In this document: positions 1 to 6,693 of the stretch, one piece after another
Position numbering within the stretch: the first letter of the stretch is position 1
Layout of the letters: every line of letters begins with the position of its first letter
DNA from: Paractinoplanes polyasparticus
GTDB lineage: Bacteria; Actinomycetota; Actinomycetes; Mycobacteriales; Micromonosporaceae
Reading direction: 5' to 3'
NCBI RefSeq assembly: GCF_019710575.1
Contig: NZ_JAHWFK010000001.1
Location: 682,001-746,000 of the forward strand
DNA length: 64,000 nt
Translations under genes and position numbers: made by a program
The notes under the pieces: model-generated
The model's input: the letters and a program-made list of their open reading frames with translations, nothing else
Told to the model about the DNA's origin: nothing
Database searches by the model: none

Positions 1-1
1 C

Positions 2-313
2 CGCGGCGTAGGTCACGGAGATGGCGTCGTCTACAGCCTTCCCGAGGTGGCAGAGCGCACCGGCTTCGCCCTGCGCCAGCTCACCCTCGACTGCCGTGCA
101 GGCATTCTCGAACACACCAAGCGTGGCGACTTCCGCGGGATGACCCCCCGGCAACTGGAACTCCTTGTCTCCCGTCATGCAGAAGGCGGCGACCTTGCTC
201 ACCGCAACCTTGGGCGCAGCGCAAGCAACGGATTAGCGCAGGCCCTAGAGATGACTCGCCACTCGGGCGCCAGTCGGACAACTCCGCGCAACCGCCGGAA
301 CGCAGTCGCATGA
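2..313 (+). CDS. Helix-turn-helix (MerR/excisionase-like) protein, 5'-partial
   Basis: The reading frame is open to the left edge, so the true start probably lies outside the window. A GTG at 47 is the first start codon that can be seen, but the residues before it (VVYSLPEVAERTG) already look like the first helix of a MerR/excisionase-type helix-turn-helix. The rest of the recognition region (residues such as TLDCRAG and MTPRQLELLV) follows normally. The stop overlaps the next ATG. A small DNA-binding protein is likely; its target and role are unknown. Confidence 0.6.
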   Translation, partial: RGVGHGDGVVYSLPEVAERTGFALRQLTLDCRAGILEHTKRGDFRGMTPRQLELLVSRHAEGGDLAHRNLGRSASNGLAQALEMTRHSGASRTTPRNRRNAVA

Positions 314-816
314 ACGGCATCTACAGCGTCGATCACCCGTTGCCGCCACACGTCTGGCTTCGCGGCTACACCGGCAAGTGGCTGCACCTTGTGGATCACT
401 CGTACCCCGGCCACTACACCGGCAACGAGATGCGTGGGGCCGCTGCATTGTGCGGCGCTTGGATCACCAACTGCGAGGTGTCCATCGATCCGCCGAAGGA
501 CATGGAGGGGTGCGACGACTGCATCCTGGCCGACATCCTCGAGCCGACGGTGTACCGGTTCTTCGACGCGCAAGGTCGCCTGCTCTACGTCGGTTGCAGC
601 GAGAACGTGCTTAAGCGCTTCCGCCGGCACAGTCGCCCATATTCGAAGTCGGCCGCTTGGTGGCCGCTCCAGGTCCGTCATTCGTTGACGACCTACCCAA
701 ACCTCGTCGTAGCCCTCGCCGCCGAATTGCACGCGATCGCGACCGAGAGTCCGCTCTACAACAGGCAGGCTGTGGCCCGAGTAAGGCGTGTCGCACTCGC
801 AGGGGCCGCCGCATGA
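310..816 (+). CDS. GIY-YIG domain protein with N-terminal Cys cluster
   Basis: This 168-residue protein has a GIY-YIG nuclease-like core at about residues 80-152. The signature strands read VYRF and LLYVG, arginines follow at about 105-106, a glutamate sits at about 139 and an asparagine at about 151, as expected for this superfamily. Before it, four cysteines (C48, C55, C68, C71) could bind zinc. Phage GIY-YIG proteins are often free-standing homing endonucleases or small nicking enzymes; here no split gene is visible, so the role is open. It is translationally coupled to both neighbours by 4-base overlaps. Confidence 0.7.
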   Translation: MNGIYSVDHPLPPHVWLRGYTGKWLHLVDHSYPGHYTGNEMRGAAALCGAWITNCEVSIDPPKDMEGCDDCILADILEPTVYRFFDAQGRLLYVGCSENVLKRFRRHSRPYSKSAAWWPLQVRHSLTTYPNLVVALAAELHAIATESPLYNRQAVARVRRVALAGAAA

Positions 817-1007
817 CCCCCGCGACGATCCAGCCCCTGCCCGGCGGTAAGGCCGTCCTGTCGTTCCGCGGCGTGGAGCAGACCTTCGACAACACCCCAG
901 CCGCCCTTGCTGAGGTCCGTAAGCACCCGTGGATGACCGCCGAGGTGCTGCCGTTCCCGGCTCTGGCGCCGGACGTGCTGGCCGCCTCGCCGGCGCTGAC
1001 TTCCTGA
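813..1007 (+). CDS. Hypothetical protein, 64 aa
   Basis: The ATG at 813 overlaps the stop of the GIY-YIG gene (ATGA), which fixes the start; the longer upstream reading frame is shadow. The product is 64 residues, has no transmembrane segment or known motif, and ends in a small Ala/Pro-rich tail. A hairpin just after the stop (1013-1042) suggests it is the last gene of the left operon. Confidence 0.55.
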   Translation: MTPATIQPLPGGKAVLSFRGVEQTFDNTPAALAEVRKHPWMTAEVLPFPALAPDVLAASPALTS

Positions 1008-1012
1008 ACGCG

Positions 1013-1042
1013 GAAGCCCCAGGCGTGCAGGCCCGGGGCTTC
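1013..1042 (+). terminator. Hairpin terminator after the left operon
   Basis: GAAGCCCC (1013-1020) pairs perfectly with GGGGCTTC (1035-1042) across a 14-base loop. The T-run after it is weak (TCTTCCTG). It lies 6 bases after a stop codon and before a gene with its own strong ribosome-binding site. Confidence 0.6.
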
Positions 1043-1076
1043 TCTTCCTGACCAACGCACTTTGACGAGGAAAGTG

Positions 1077-1280
1077 ATGTTGACCGATATGAATGCTAGC
1101 CCGACGGCCGTGAAGACCACCAGCCGCACCCGACTCGATGGCACACCCATCACCCCGACGTGCACGATCCCGGTCAAGCGGTGCGGCTGCCTGGCCGGCG
1201 ACGACTGCGAGTGCCTGGACATGGGCGACGACGTGTTCGCCGAACCGTTGTTCTGGGATCTGCGCGGGGTAGCCGCATGA
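1077..1280 (+). CDS. Hypothetical protein with Cys pair, 67 aa
   Basis: I chose the ATG at 1077 because GAGGAAAG lies 4-7 bases before it; a TTG at 1062 is in frame but has no Shine-Dalgarno site. The middle of the protein has a cysteine cluster (CGC then CEC) that could bind a metal, followed by an acidic stretch. No family is recognised. It is the first gene after a terminator-like hairpin and overlaps the start of the methyltransferase gene, so the two are probably made together. Confidence 0.6.
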   Translation: MLTDMNASPTAVKTTSRTRLDGTPITPTCTIPVKRCGCLAGDDCECLDMGDDVFAEPLFWDLRGVAA

Positions 1281-1957
1281 AGCCGCGGCTGTTGGACCTC
1301 TTTTGCTGCGAGGGCGGCGCCGGGACTGGCTATGCCCGCGCTGGCTTCGACGTGGTCGGCGTGGACATCGACTCCCAGCCGCGCTACCCGTACGAATTCC
1401 ACCAGGGCGACGCCTCGACGTGGTCGCTCGTTGGCTTCGACGCGGTGCATGCCTCCCCGCCGTGCGAGGACCATTCGGTGACGATGGCTTTCGGCCTGAA
1501 CGATCGGGGCACGGGCTGGTTGCTGCCGCACACAGTGACCCGCCTGCGGGAGTCTGGCCTGCCGTTCGTGATTGAGAACGTGGAGAGCAAGGCCGTCCGG
1601 GCGCACATGCCCGGTGCGATCCGCCTGTGCGGGTCCATGTTCGGTCTTGGCGCTGAGGACTCGCGCGGCAACTGGCGGATCCTGCGGCGGCACCGCCTGT
1701 TCCTGACCTCGTTCCCGCTGCTTGTTCCGGCATGCACATGCCGCGGCCGACTGGTCGGCGGGGTGTACGGGCACGGCGAGCAGGGCGTGAATGGTGGCCG
1801 CGGGTATGGGTTTGCTGCTGACCGGGCCCGTGAGGCGATGGGTATGCCGTGGGCGAGCCGTGATGGCTGCACAGAAGGTATCCCGCCGGCGTACACCGAA
1901 TTTCTGGGCGAGCGGCTGATGTCTGCTGTGCTCGAGCGTCGGGCGGTTGCCGCATGA
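1277..1957 (+). CDS. DNA cytosine-C5 methyltransferase
   Basis: The 226-residue product transfers a methyl group from S-adenosylmethionine to carbon 5 of cytosine in DNA. Motif I, which binds the cofactor, is LDLFCCEGGAGTG at residues 6-18, followed by VVGVDID. The catalytic PC dipeptide is in HASPPCEDHS (Cys63), and the ENV motif is at about residues 100-102. It is short for the family and its target-recognition region is compact, as in many actinophage homologues. No restriction nuclease is next to it, so protection of phage DNA from host restriction is the likely use. Confidence 0.88.
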   Translation: MKPRLLDLFCCEGGAGTGYARAGFDVVGVDIDSQPRYPYEFHQGDASTWSLVGFDAVHASPPCEDHSVTMAFGLNDRGTGWLLPHTVTRLRESGLPFVIENVESKAVRAHMPGAIRLCGSMFGLGAEDSRGNWRILRRHRLFLTSFPLLVPACTCRGRLVGGVYGHGEQGVNGGRGYGFAADRAREAMGMPWASRDGCTEGIPPAYTEFLGERLMSAVLERRAVAA

Positions 1958-2223
1958 CCGCCCGCCGCTGGTGGTGGCTGCGCCTGTCCGCGGCGAAGCA
2001 CATCCCAACGTGGGCGTCCGAAGAGCTCGGCGCGTTCCTCGCCGCCCGTGACGCTGACCGCCAGTCCCGGCTGATCGGTCCTCCCCCGCCGCCGGCCACC
2101 AAGCCGAAGAAGGCCGAGTGGTCTTTGGCCGACCGGCAGGACGATCCGGGCCTCAGCCAGTGGCGCGCCGTGCCGCGCCCTGATGCGACGCCGCGGATCT
2201 GGGACTCACTCCCCCATTCCTGA
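1954..2223 (+). CDS. Hypothetical protein, 89 aa
   Basis: The ATG overlaps the methyltransferase stop. The protein begins with a Trp-rich basic segment (ARRWWWLRLS), which is too short for a clear membrane anchor, and has a Pro-rich middle (GPPPPPATKPKK). No known domain is seen. About 46 bases of non-coding sequence follow before the next gene. Confidence 0.55.
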   Translation: MTARRWWWLRLSAAKHIPTWASEELGAFLAARDADRQSRLIGPPPPPATKPKKAEWSLADRQDDPGLSQWRAVPRPDATPRIWDSLPHS

Positions 2224-2269
2224 TCTCCGTTCTTCCGAAATCCTTCCGTTCTCTTGCCTGGGGTGTTTC

Positions 2270-2620
2270 ATGCCTTTCGATTCCCGTCTCGCCGACACCG
2301 GTGAGCTGACCGTTGACCTGCTGGAGTACCGCAAGCGTGGCCGGCACCGGTCGTCGGGCGCCAACCAGAACAAGACCGCCTACCAGCCGCGTCGGTATGC
2401 CGCCGAGACCGGCGAGTTGGCGAAGGTGGTCGAGCCGGCGCGACCGCTGGCCTTCAAGCCGCTGGTCGGCGAGGGCCCGACCGCGGTGATCCCGCTGCCC
2501 GAACCTGTCCCGTCCCCTGTGCTGCCGTCGCGGAAGCCGCGGGCGGCGTGGCTGGCCGAGTTGTGGACCAGCGCGCTGGCGACCGGCTTGAAGGCGCTGC
2601 GCCGGGGTGGTGCGGCGTGA
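2270..2620 (+). CDS. Hypothetical protein, 116 aa
   Basis: The ATG at 2270 comes after a 46-base gap and opens a 116-residue frame. The N-terminal half is basic and Gln/Asn-containing (RSSGANQNKTAYQPRR); the C-terminal half is Pro-rich and ends in a short helix with basic residues. No domain is recognised. The end overlaps a GTG start of a membrane protein, so the two may work together. Confidence 0.55.
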   Translation: MPFDSRLADTGELTVDLLEYRKRGRHRSSGANQNKTAYQPRRYAAETGELAKVVEPARPLAFKPLVGEGPTAVIPLPEPVPSPVLPSRKPRAAWLAELWTSALATGLKALRRGGAA

Positions 2621-2997
2621 CCTTCGATGACGTGTTGACGTTCGTTGTCGTCCACGACGTGCCCCGCCTCGCCGTGTGGGGACTGCTGATGCTGGTCGCC
2701 GCGGTCACCTTGGTCGCGTTGGTGAAGTCGTTCGCCGCCGAGTGGGCCCGCACGGTTGGTGCCGGGTGGGCGTGGCTGCGCCTGCGGGTGCTGCTGCGGT
2801 GGCGGCGGACGAGCCTCGGGGCGGAGCGGTACGCGCGCCGCGTCATGGCCGATCTGGACCTGGACGTTGAGCTGCTGGTGCTGCTGGGCAACCCGCGGTA
2901 CTCCGACCTGCACGGGCGCTGCTGCGGGGACCGGTTCGACACCGCGCACTGGCTGGACGACCAGCCGCTCGAGGGCGGCGAGGGCGGCAACCGGTGA
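2617..2997 (+). CDS. Small membrane protein, 126 aa
   Basis: The GTG at 2617 overlaps the previous stop (GTGA). Residues about 14-36 (LAVWGLLMLVAAVTLVALV) form one strong transmembrane helix; a basic, Trp-rich stretch (LRLRVLLRWRR) follows and would face the cytoplasm. The C-terminal part contains two adjacent cysteines (GRCCGD). No family is recognised. Confidence 0.6.
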   Translation: MTFDDVLTFVVVHDVPRLAVWGLLMLVAAVTLVALVKSFAAEWARTVGAGWAWLRLRVLLRWRRTSLGAERYARRVMADLDLDVELLVLLGNPRYSDLHGRCCGDRFDTAHWLDDQPLEGGEGGNR

Positions 2998-3536
2998 CTG
3001 ACAAGCCAACGCCTGTGCTCTACCTCGACATCGACGGCACTGTCCGGCAGGGCAAGGACGACGCCCTCGGCCGTTTCGTCAACGGCCCCGAAGACGTCGT
3101 CGTCTTCCCGGAGGCGGTCGAGATGATGCGCCGGTGGAAGGCCGGCGGCGGCCGGATCATCGGCGTAAGCAACCAGGGCGGCATCGCCCTCGGCATCGTC
3201 GACGAGCGGCAGGTCGCCGCCGCCATGATGGAGACCCACCGGCAGGCCGGGCAACTCTTCGACAAGATGGCCTACTGCCGCCACCACCCGAACGCCGAAC
3301 ACCCAGAGATGGCTCGCTGCTGGTGCCGCAAGCCTAAGGCGGGGTTGCTGATCGAGTCGGCGCTAGACCTTGCCGCCCGACGGCCCGGCGAGATCTACCC
3401 GCCGTACATGGGGCTTATGGTCGGCGACCGGCCTGAGGACGCTGCGTGCGCTGAGGCGGCCGGCGTTGACTTCGAGGACGCCGTTGCGTGGCGCAGTCGA
3501 GCCTTTCGCTCTGAAGCGGGCGGTGATCCCCAATGA
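2994..3536 (+). CDS. HAD phosphatase, GmhB/HisB-N-like
   Basis: This is a 180-residue HAD-superfamily phosphohydrolase. Motif I is LYLDIDGTV with the nucleophile Asp12 and Asp14; motif II is GVSNQGG (Ser59); the zinc loop reads CRHHP (95-99) then CWCRKP (109-114); the acidic motif IV is MVGDRPED (Asp145). This zinc loop is typical of heptose-1,7-bisphosphate phosphatase (GmhB) and the histidinol-phosphatase half of HisB. No heptose or histidine genes are near, so the substrate is unknown; a polynucleotide 3'-phosphatase role is another option. It starts at a GTG overlapping the previous stop. Confidence 0.82.
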   Translation: MTDKPTPVLYLDIDGTVRQGKDDALGRFVNGPEDVVVFPEAVEMMRRWKAGGGRIIGVSNQGGIALGIVDERQVAAAMMETHRQAGQLFDKMAYCRHHPNAEHPEMARCWCRKPKAGLLIESALDLAARRPGEIYPPYMGLMVGDRPEDAACAEAAGVDFEDAVAWRSRAFRSEAGGDPQ

Positions 3537-3799
3537 CCGCCCCCCGCAACCAGAACGGCGGGCATTACCGGCGCCGGTTCGTCAACTGGAACGAGCGCCC
3601 GTCGAGTTCCCCGGCCGCGTTGAACGCTGCGAAGGACACGACGGAGACGGTCCGGAAGCTCAACGAGTGGCTGGACGAGCACCAGGCCGCGGGTGTGGTG
3701 TCCGAGGCGGTGGGGTTGTGCGCGGCTGAGGCCCGGCGTCAGGCCGCTCAAGCGGCGGCGCAGGCCGAGGGTTGGGGCGGCGGCGATCCCGGTGAGTGA
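3533..3799 (+). CDS. Hypothetical protein, 88 aa
   Basis: The ATG overlaps the phosphatase stop. The C-terminal half (KDTTETVRKLNEWLDEHQ and on) is a long amphipathic helix rich in Ala, Glu and Gln; the N-terminus is basic and polar. No known domain is seen. It overlaps the next gene by 8 bases. Confidence 0.55.
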   Translation: MTAPRNQNGGHYRRRFVNWNERPSSSPAALNAAKDTTETVRKLNEWLDEHQAAGVVSEAVGLCAAEARRQAAQAAAQAEGWGGGDPGE

Positions 3800-4157
3800 C
3801 ACCCACGTGTGGCCGTCAAGCCGCACCCCGGAGCAGCAGGCTTTGGACAACGCACGGCAGGCGCAGATGTATCTGGGCCGTCTGGTGCAGCAGTTGAAGG
3901 GCGACGACAACCGGCCGACGCAGGCCCGTCTGCTGGACGCGGTGGGGTTGCTGGACCGGTTCGCCGACGGGGTGAAGGACGGGGAGATCAAGGTGGAGGC
4001 GGCCCCGTTGCCGCAGGCGCCGGTCCCGATGCGCCGGCCTGACCCGGAGCCGGAGCCTGCTGCTGTCCCTGCTGGCCCGCGGCATCGGGTCGGTGAGGGC
4101 CACACGGATCCGAACCTGCGGCGGCTGCGCGGCAACTCGGGCTGGCGGTCGCGGTGA
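3792..4157 (+). CDS. Hypothetical helical protein, 121 aa
   Basis: I chose the GTG at 3792, within the GTGAGTGA overlap with the previous stop; the longer upstream frame would lie inside the previous gene. Residues about 10-65 are predicted helices with the pattern LGRLVQQLKGDDNRPTQ, and the tail is Pro/Glu-rich (PEPEPAAVP). No family is recognised. Confidence 0.55.
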   Translation: MSDTHVWPSSRTPEQQALDNARQAQMYLGRLVQQLKGDDNRPTQARLLDAVGLLDRFADGVKDGEIKVEAAPLPQAPVPMRRPDPEPEPAAVPAGPRHRVGEGHTDPNLRRLRGNSGWRSR

Positions 4158-4381
4158 GGTGGCTGGAGGATGCGGGCGCTGCTGTCCTGGCGTGGCCTGT
4201 GGTTCCGGCACTGGTTGTGGTGGCGGTGGGTGGTGTGGTGGTGGCCGGCGTCCGCAGCCGTCTGGTCGCGCGTAAACGGCGCCGGGTGTTGCGGGCGTGT
4301 GAGGACGCGGCGGCACCGCTGGTCAGCATTCCGGGGCAGCGGGGCGGGGAGCCGGTGGCGGAGACGCGGGAGCCGGGGTGA
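4154..4381 (+). CDS. Small single-span membrane protein, 75 aa
   Basis: The GTG at 4154 overlaps the previous stop. One hydrophobic helix (PALVVVAVGGVVVAGV, about residues 18-34) is followed by a strongly basic segment (RKRRR), which gives a cytoplasmic C-terminus. This is the last forward gene before a reverse-strand regulator, with only 4 bases between the two stop codons. Confidence 0.55.
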   Translation: MRWLEDAGAAVLAWPVVPALVVVAVGGVVVAGVRSRLVARKRRRVLRACEDAAAPLVSIPGQRGGEPVAETREPG

Positions 4382-4385
4382 TGAC

Positions 4386-4643
4386 TCAGAGCTCGGTGGG
4401 CTCGCCCATCTTCTCGGCAGCCTCTCGGTACCACTCCATCGGCACGAGCACGGCAACGGTTTTGCCGTGACGAGTGAAGACGACGTGCGTGCCTGCGGTG
4501 ACCAGTTCTACGACTGCCTTGAGGTCGCGCCGGAGTTCTTGGATGCCCTTGAGGACGCGCTTCGCCATGTCGTGATCGTACGGGTTTCTGTGCTGAGTTC
4601 TGTGACTCGCATCGGCGGTTGGGGGTGTCGCGGTGATCGTCAC
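4386..4643 (-). CDS. Phd/YefM-type antitoxin-like regulator (copy 1)
   Basis: Reverse-strand gene for a protein related to Phd/YefM antitoxins, which bind DNA through an N-terminal fold and normally neutralise a toxin. The core reads AKRVLKGIQELRR, then VVFTRHGKTVAVLVPMEWYR, ending GEPTEL. I chose the GTG at 4643 because AGGAG lies 8 bases before it; an ATG at 4568 would give a 60-residue core protein. No toxin gene (RelE, Doc or other) is adjacent. It diverges from the BRO-N gene, and three operator-like repeats lie in and before its start. A paralogue sits at 13234-13479. Confidence 0.72.
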   Translation of the reverse strand: MTITATPPTADASHRTQHRNPYDHDMAKRVLKGIQELRRDLKAVVELVTAGTHVVFTRHGKTVAVLVPMEWYREAAEKMGEPTEL

Positions 4644-4694
4644 GGTTCGCACTCCTGAGTTATGTGACTTCTAGGTGCACTAGTTCTGTGACTT
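4595..4694. promoter_or_regulatory. Three operator-like repeats AGTT(C/A)TGTGACT
   Basis: Near-identical 14-base units lie at 4595-4608 (GAGTTCTGTGACTC), 4657-4670 (GAGTTATGTGACTT) and 4681-4694 (TAGTTCTGTGACTT). Each is flanked by AGT and ACT in inverted orientation, as in weak dyads. They cover the start of the reverse Phd-like gene and the divergent region before the BRO-N gene, so they are the natural binding sites for that regulator. Binding is inferred. Confidence 0.6.
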
Positions 4695-4766
4695 TTACTG
4701 TAAGCTGATGGCGACAGCAGGGCAACGCCTCGCTGGTCACCAATCCCGATCTTTGGAGGTTGGACG

Positions 4767-5549
4767 TTGTCCACCATCACCAGAGCATTCGAGTTCGGCG
4801 AGCACGAACTCCGCACCATCGTCATCGGCGGAGACCCTTGGTTCTTCGCCTCAGACATCACCTCAGCTCTTGCGCTGGGCAACCCACGTAGCTCCCTCGC
4901 TCTCCTCGACGAGGACGAGAAGGGCGTCCACACCATGGACACCCCCGGCGGGGAGCAGCAGGTCACCGTCGTCAACGAGCCGGGCATGTACTCGCTGATC
5001 CTTCGAAGCCGTAAAGCCGAGGCGAGGGTCTTCAAGCGCTGGGTGACGCACGAGGTTCTTCCCGCCATCCGCAAGACCGGCCGGTACGAAGACGAGAGCC
5101 GCGCCATCGTCGCGCTCGGCGCCGGCGACGACGAACAACGGCGAGCAACGGCGGCGCGCCTCGATCTCAGCGTCATTCAGGCCATGGGCGGCATTGTCGA
5201 CCCGAAGTGGTGCGAGTCCCTGGCCCGCCACACCTGGGCGGTCTACAAAGGCGAGAAGCCCGAGATCGCCGCCGAGGACCGCCTGCTCATGGTCCAGCCG
5301 TACCTCGTCGAGCGTGGAGTCAGCAAGGCCGACATCGCTTCGATCGGTTCGGTGTTCGGCAAGCGCGTCAAGGCCGCCTACGTCGCTGAGTACAACCGCG
5401 AGCCCGAAGAGGTTCCGGCCCTGCTGAACGGCCGGGAGCGTCCGGTCAAGGGCTACTACGAGCGCGACCGGTTCCTGTTCGACGCGGTCTTCGACGAGTA
5501 CTACACCCACCTCGTCGGCCCGCAGCAACTTGAGCTGGGTGCGGCGTGA
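4767..5549 (+). CDS. BRO-N domain antirepressor-like protein
   Basis: The 260-residue product begins at a TTG (4767) with GGAGG seven bases upstream. Residues about 5-110 form a BRO-N domain: FGEHELRTIVIGGDPWFFASDI, then LDEDEKG and a characteristic end RWVTHEVLPAIRKTGRY. The C-terminal half (about 120-255) is a separate domain with several aromatic residues, resembling the variable C-terminal part of phage antirepressors. Such proteins bind DNA or a phage repressor. It faces the Phd-like gene across operator-like repeats, so its expression is probably controlled there. Confidence 0.82.
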   Translation: MSTITRAFEFGEHELRTIVIGGDPWFFASDITSALALGNPRSSLALLDEDEKGVHTMDTPGGEQQVTVVNEPGMYSLILRSRKAEARVFKRWVTHEVLPAIRKTGRYEDESRAIVALGAGDDEQRRATAARLDLSVIQAMGGIVDPKWCESLARHTWAVYKGEKPEIAAEDRLLMVQPYLVERGVSKADIASIGSVFGKRVKAAYVAEYNREPEEVPALLNGRERPVKGYYERDRFLFDAVFDEYYTHLVGPQQLELGAA

Positions 5550-5734
5550 GCGCCATCGGGCAGCTCTCTCCAGTGCTAGTTGACGATCTCGTTGACTTTC
5601 TCGATCAACTTGAGTGCCAGTTTTGGGCTTGCAAAGGCGTGCCCACCACTGATCCAGAGTCCATGGTGACCTGCTCCCGCTGCGTCATCTTGGGTCGCTT
5701 GCTCAACGAGACGAGCGGCGGCGAGCCCTCATGA
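5546..5734 (+). CDS. Small Cys-containing protein, 62 aa
   Basis: GTG start overlapping the BRO-N stop. Four cysteines (CQFWAC, then CSRC) form a plausible zinc site. The first 20 residues are acidic and helical. No named family. It is the first in a run of small coupled genes leading to the recombination module. Confidence 0.55.
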   Translation: MSAIGQLSPVLVDDLVDFLDQLECQFWACKGVPTTDPESMVTCSRCVILGRLLNETSGGEPS

Positions 5735-5901
5735 CCTCCCACTCCCCCGTCCCGCTCAAGTGCACCCCTGAGACGGCGGCGAACGTGCCCGACAACCCGT
5801 GCCGGCCGCCGGGGTCGAAGCCGCGCTGCGTGATCTGCCCGGCCAGCCCGAACTACCACCGCCGCGACGAGGCCGAGACTTCCGAAGGAAGGACCCAGTG
5901 A
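5731..5901 (+). CDS. Small Pro/Cys-rich protein, 56 aa
   Basis: The ATG at 5731 overlaps the previous stop, and the TGA at 5899-5901 overlaps the next GTG, so this short frame fits exactly into the coupled operon. The product (MTSHSPVPLKC... to ...SEGRTQ) has two cysteine clusters, KCTPET with NPCRP and RCVICP, which could hold a zinc ion. No family is recognised. Confidence 0.5.
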   Translation: MTSHSPVPLKCTPETAANVPDNPCRPPGSKPRCVICPASPNYHRRDEAETSEGRTQ

Positions 5902-6137
5902 GCGACTTCAAGGTGAAAGCTGCTGACCGCAAGACGGTCGAGCGCTTCAACCGCGACAACCCGATCGGCACTCCGGTGCGGTACTGGCCGGGCGTCCGCT
6001 CAGGCGAAGGCCGACGTTCCACGACCCAAACGGCAGCGGAGGTGCTCTCCGGTCACACGCCGGTCGTCTGGCTCAACAACGTTTCGGGCTGCATCGCCTT
6101 GACGCACGTCGAGCCGATCGAAGGTGACGACCAGTGA
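5898..6137 (+). CDS. Hypothetical protein, 79 aa
   Basis: I chose the GTG at 5898, with GAAGGAAGGA just upstream, over an earlier in-frame ATG inside the previous gene. The sequence (FNRDNPIGTPVRYWPGVR, then TAAEVLSGHTPVVWL and GCIALTHVEPI) looks like a small all-beta SH3-like fold seen in many actinophage proteins. Function unknown. Confidence 0.6.
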   Translation: MSDFKVKAADRKTVERFNRDNPIGTPVRYWPGVRSGEGRRSTTQTAAEVLSGHTPVVWLNNVSGCIALTHVEPIEGDDQ

Positions 6138-6319
6138 CCGACACCCTGCTCCCGATCTTCGTCCGTCACAGCTCCGACCCGTGGGCGGCGATGGAGACCA
6201 AGCTCGACCAGTGGGCCGCTGACCGGTGTGTGATCTGCGGCGAGTACGGCGACGGCCCGGAGTGTGCGACATGCACCGCGGGCTGGGATCGCAGCGTCGC
6301 AAGGTCGGTGGATCTGTGA
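6134..6319 (+). CDS. Small zinc-ribbon-like protein, 61 aa
   Basis: GTG start overlapping the previous stop. The C-terminal half has CVICGEYGDGPECATC, a CxxC-x8-CxxC arrangement that should bind zinc. Its role is unknown; it lies in a string of short zinc-binding proteins upstream of the recombination genes. Confidence 0.55.
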   Translation: MTDTLLPIFVRHSSDPWAAMETKLDQWAADRCVICGEYGDGPECATCTAGWDRSVARSVDL

Positions 6320-6693
6320 CCGCCGAGCTGCGCGTCATCCAGGTCACCCGGTACGGCTGCCCCTGCTGTCCCCGGACCGAGTCGAGCCGGAAACGCGCCC
6401 TTGAGCATGTCGACCGTTGCTGGGCGAACCCGGACAACCGGGGCTGCAAGACCTGCGAGCACTTCGAGCAGGACCCCGGCGAACCGGACGTCGGGCTGAC
6501 CGGTGGTGAGTGGTGCGAATTGGGCGTCAGCCTCGCTGGGAAGCCGTGGCTCGCGCTGTGCCCGGCGCATACCGACCCTGACAACCCGTTCGGCAAGCCC
6601 GGCATCGATGACTGTCCTGACTGCATCACCAACGACAAGCCCGTGCCGCCCGGCCCGATCCTCCACTGCGACCTGTGGGAGGCCAACCGATGA
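6316..6693 (+). CDS. Cys-rich putative zinc-binding protein, 125 aa
   Basis: The GTG at 6316 overlaps the previous stop. Ten cysteines are spread through the protein: GCPCCP near residue 13, CW with GCKTCEHF near 40, WCELG, LCPAH, DCPDC and HCDLW. Together with histidines (EHVDRC) they suggest two or three zinc sites. No family is recognised. It ends at the start of the RecE-like exonuclease gene. Confidence 0.6.
   Translation: MTAELRVIQVTRYGCPCCPRTESSRKRALEHVDRCWANPDNRGCKTCEHFEQDPGEPDVGLTGGEWCELGVSLAGKPWLALCPAHTDPDNPFGKPGIDDCPDCITNDKPVPPGPILHCDLWEANR

Noticed and set aside
1160..1276. Extended N-terminus for the methyltransferase from a GTG at 1160
   Set aside because: The ATG at 1277 overlaps the previous stop and starts directly at motif I, as in the family. 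The upstream codons belong to the other gene.
756..2102. Reverse-strand frame of 448 codons opposite the methyltransferase
   Set aside because: The forward gene has clear catalytic motifs and coupled neighbours. The antisense product is Arg/Pro/Ala-rich and has no ribosome-binding site.
4386..5549. Classical toxin-antitoxin pair
   Set aside because: The gene next to the Phd-like protein is divergent and has a BRO-N domain, not a toxin fold. No RelE, Doc, PIN or similar frame is adjacent.
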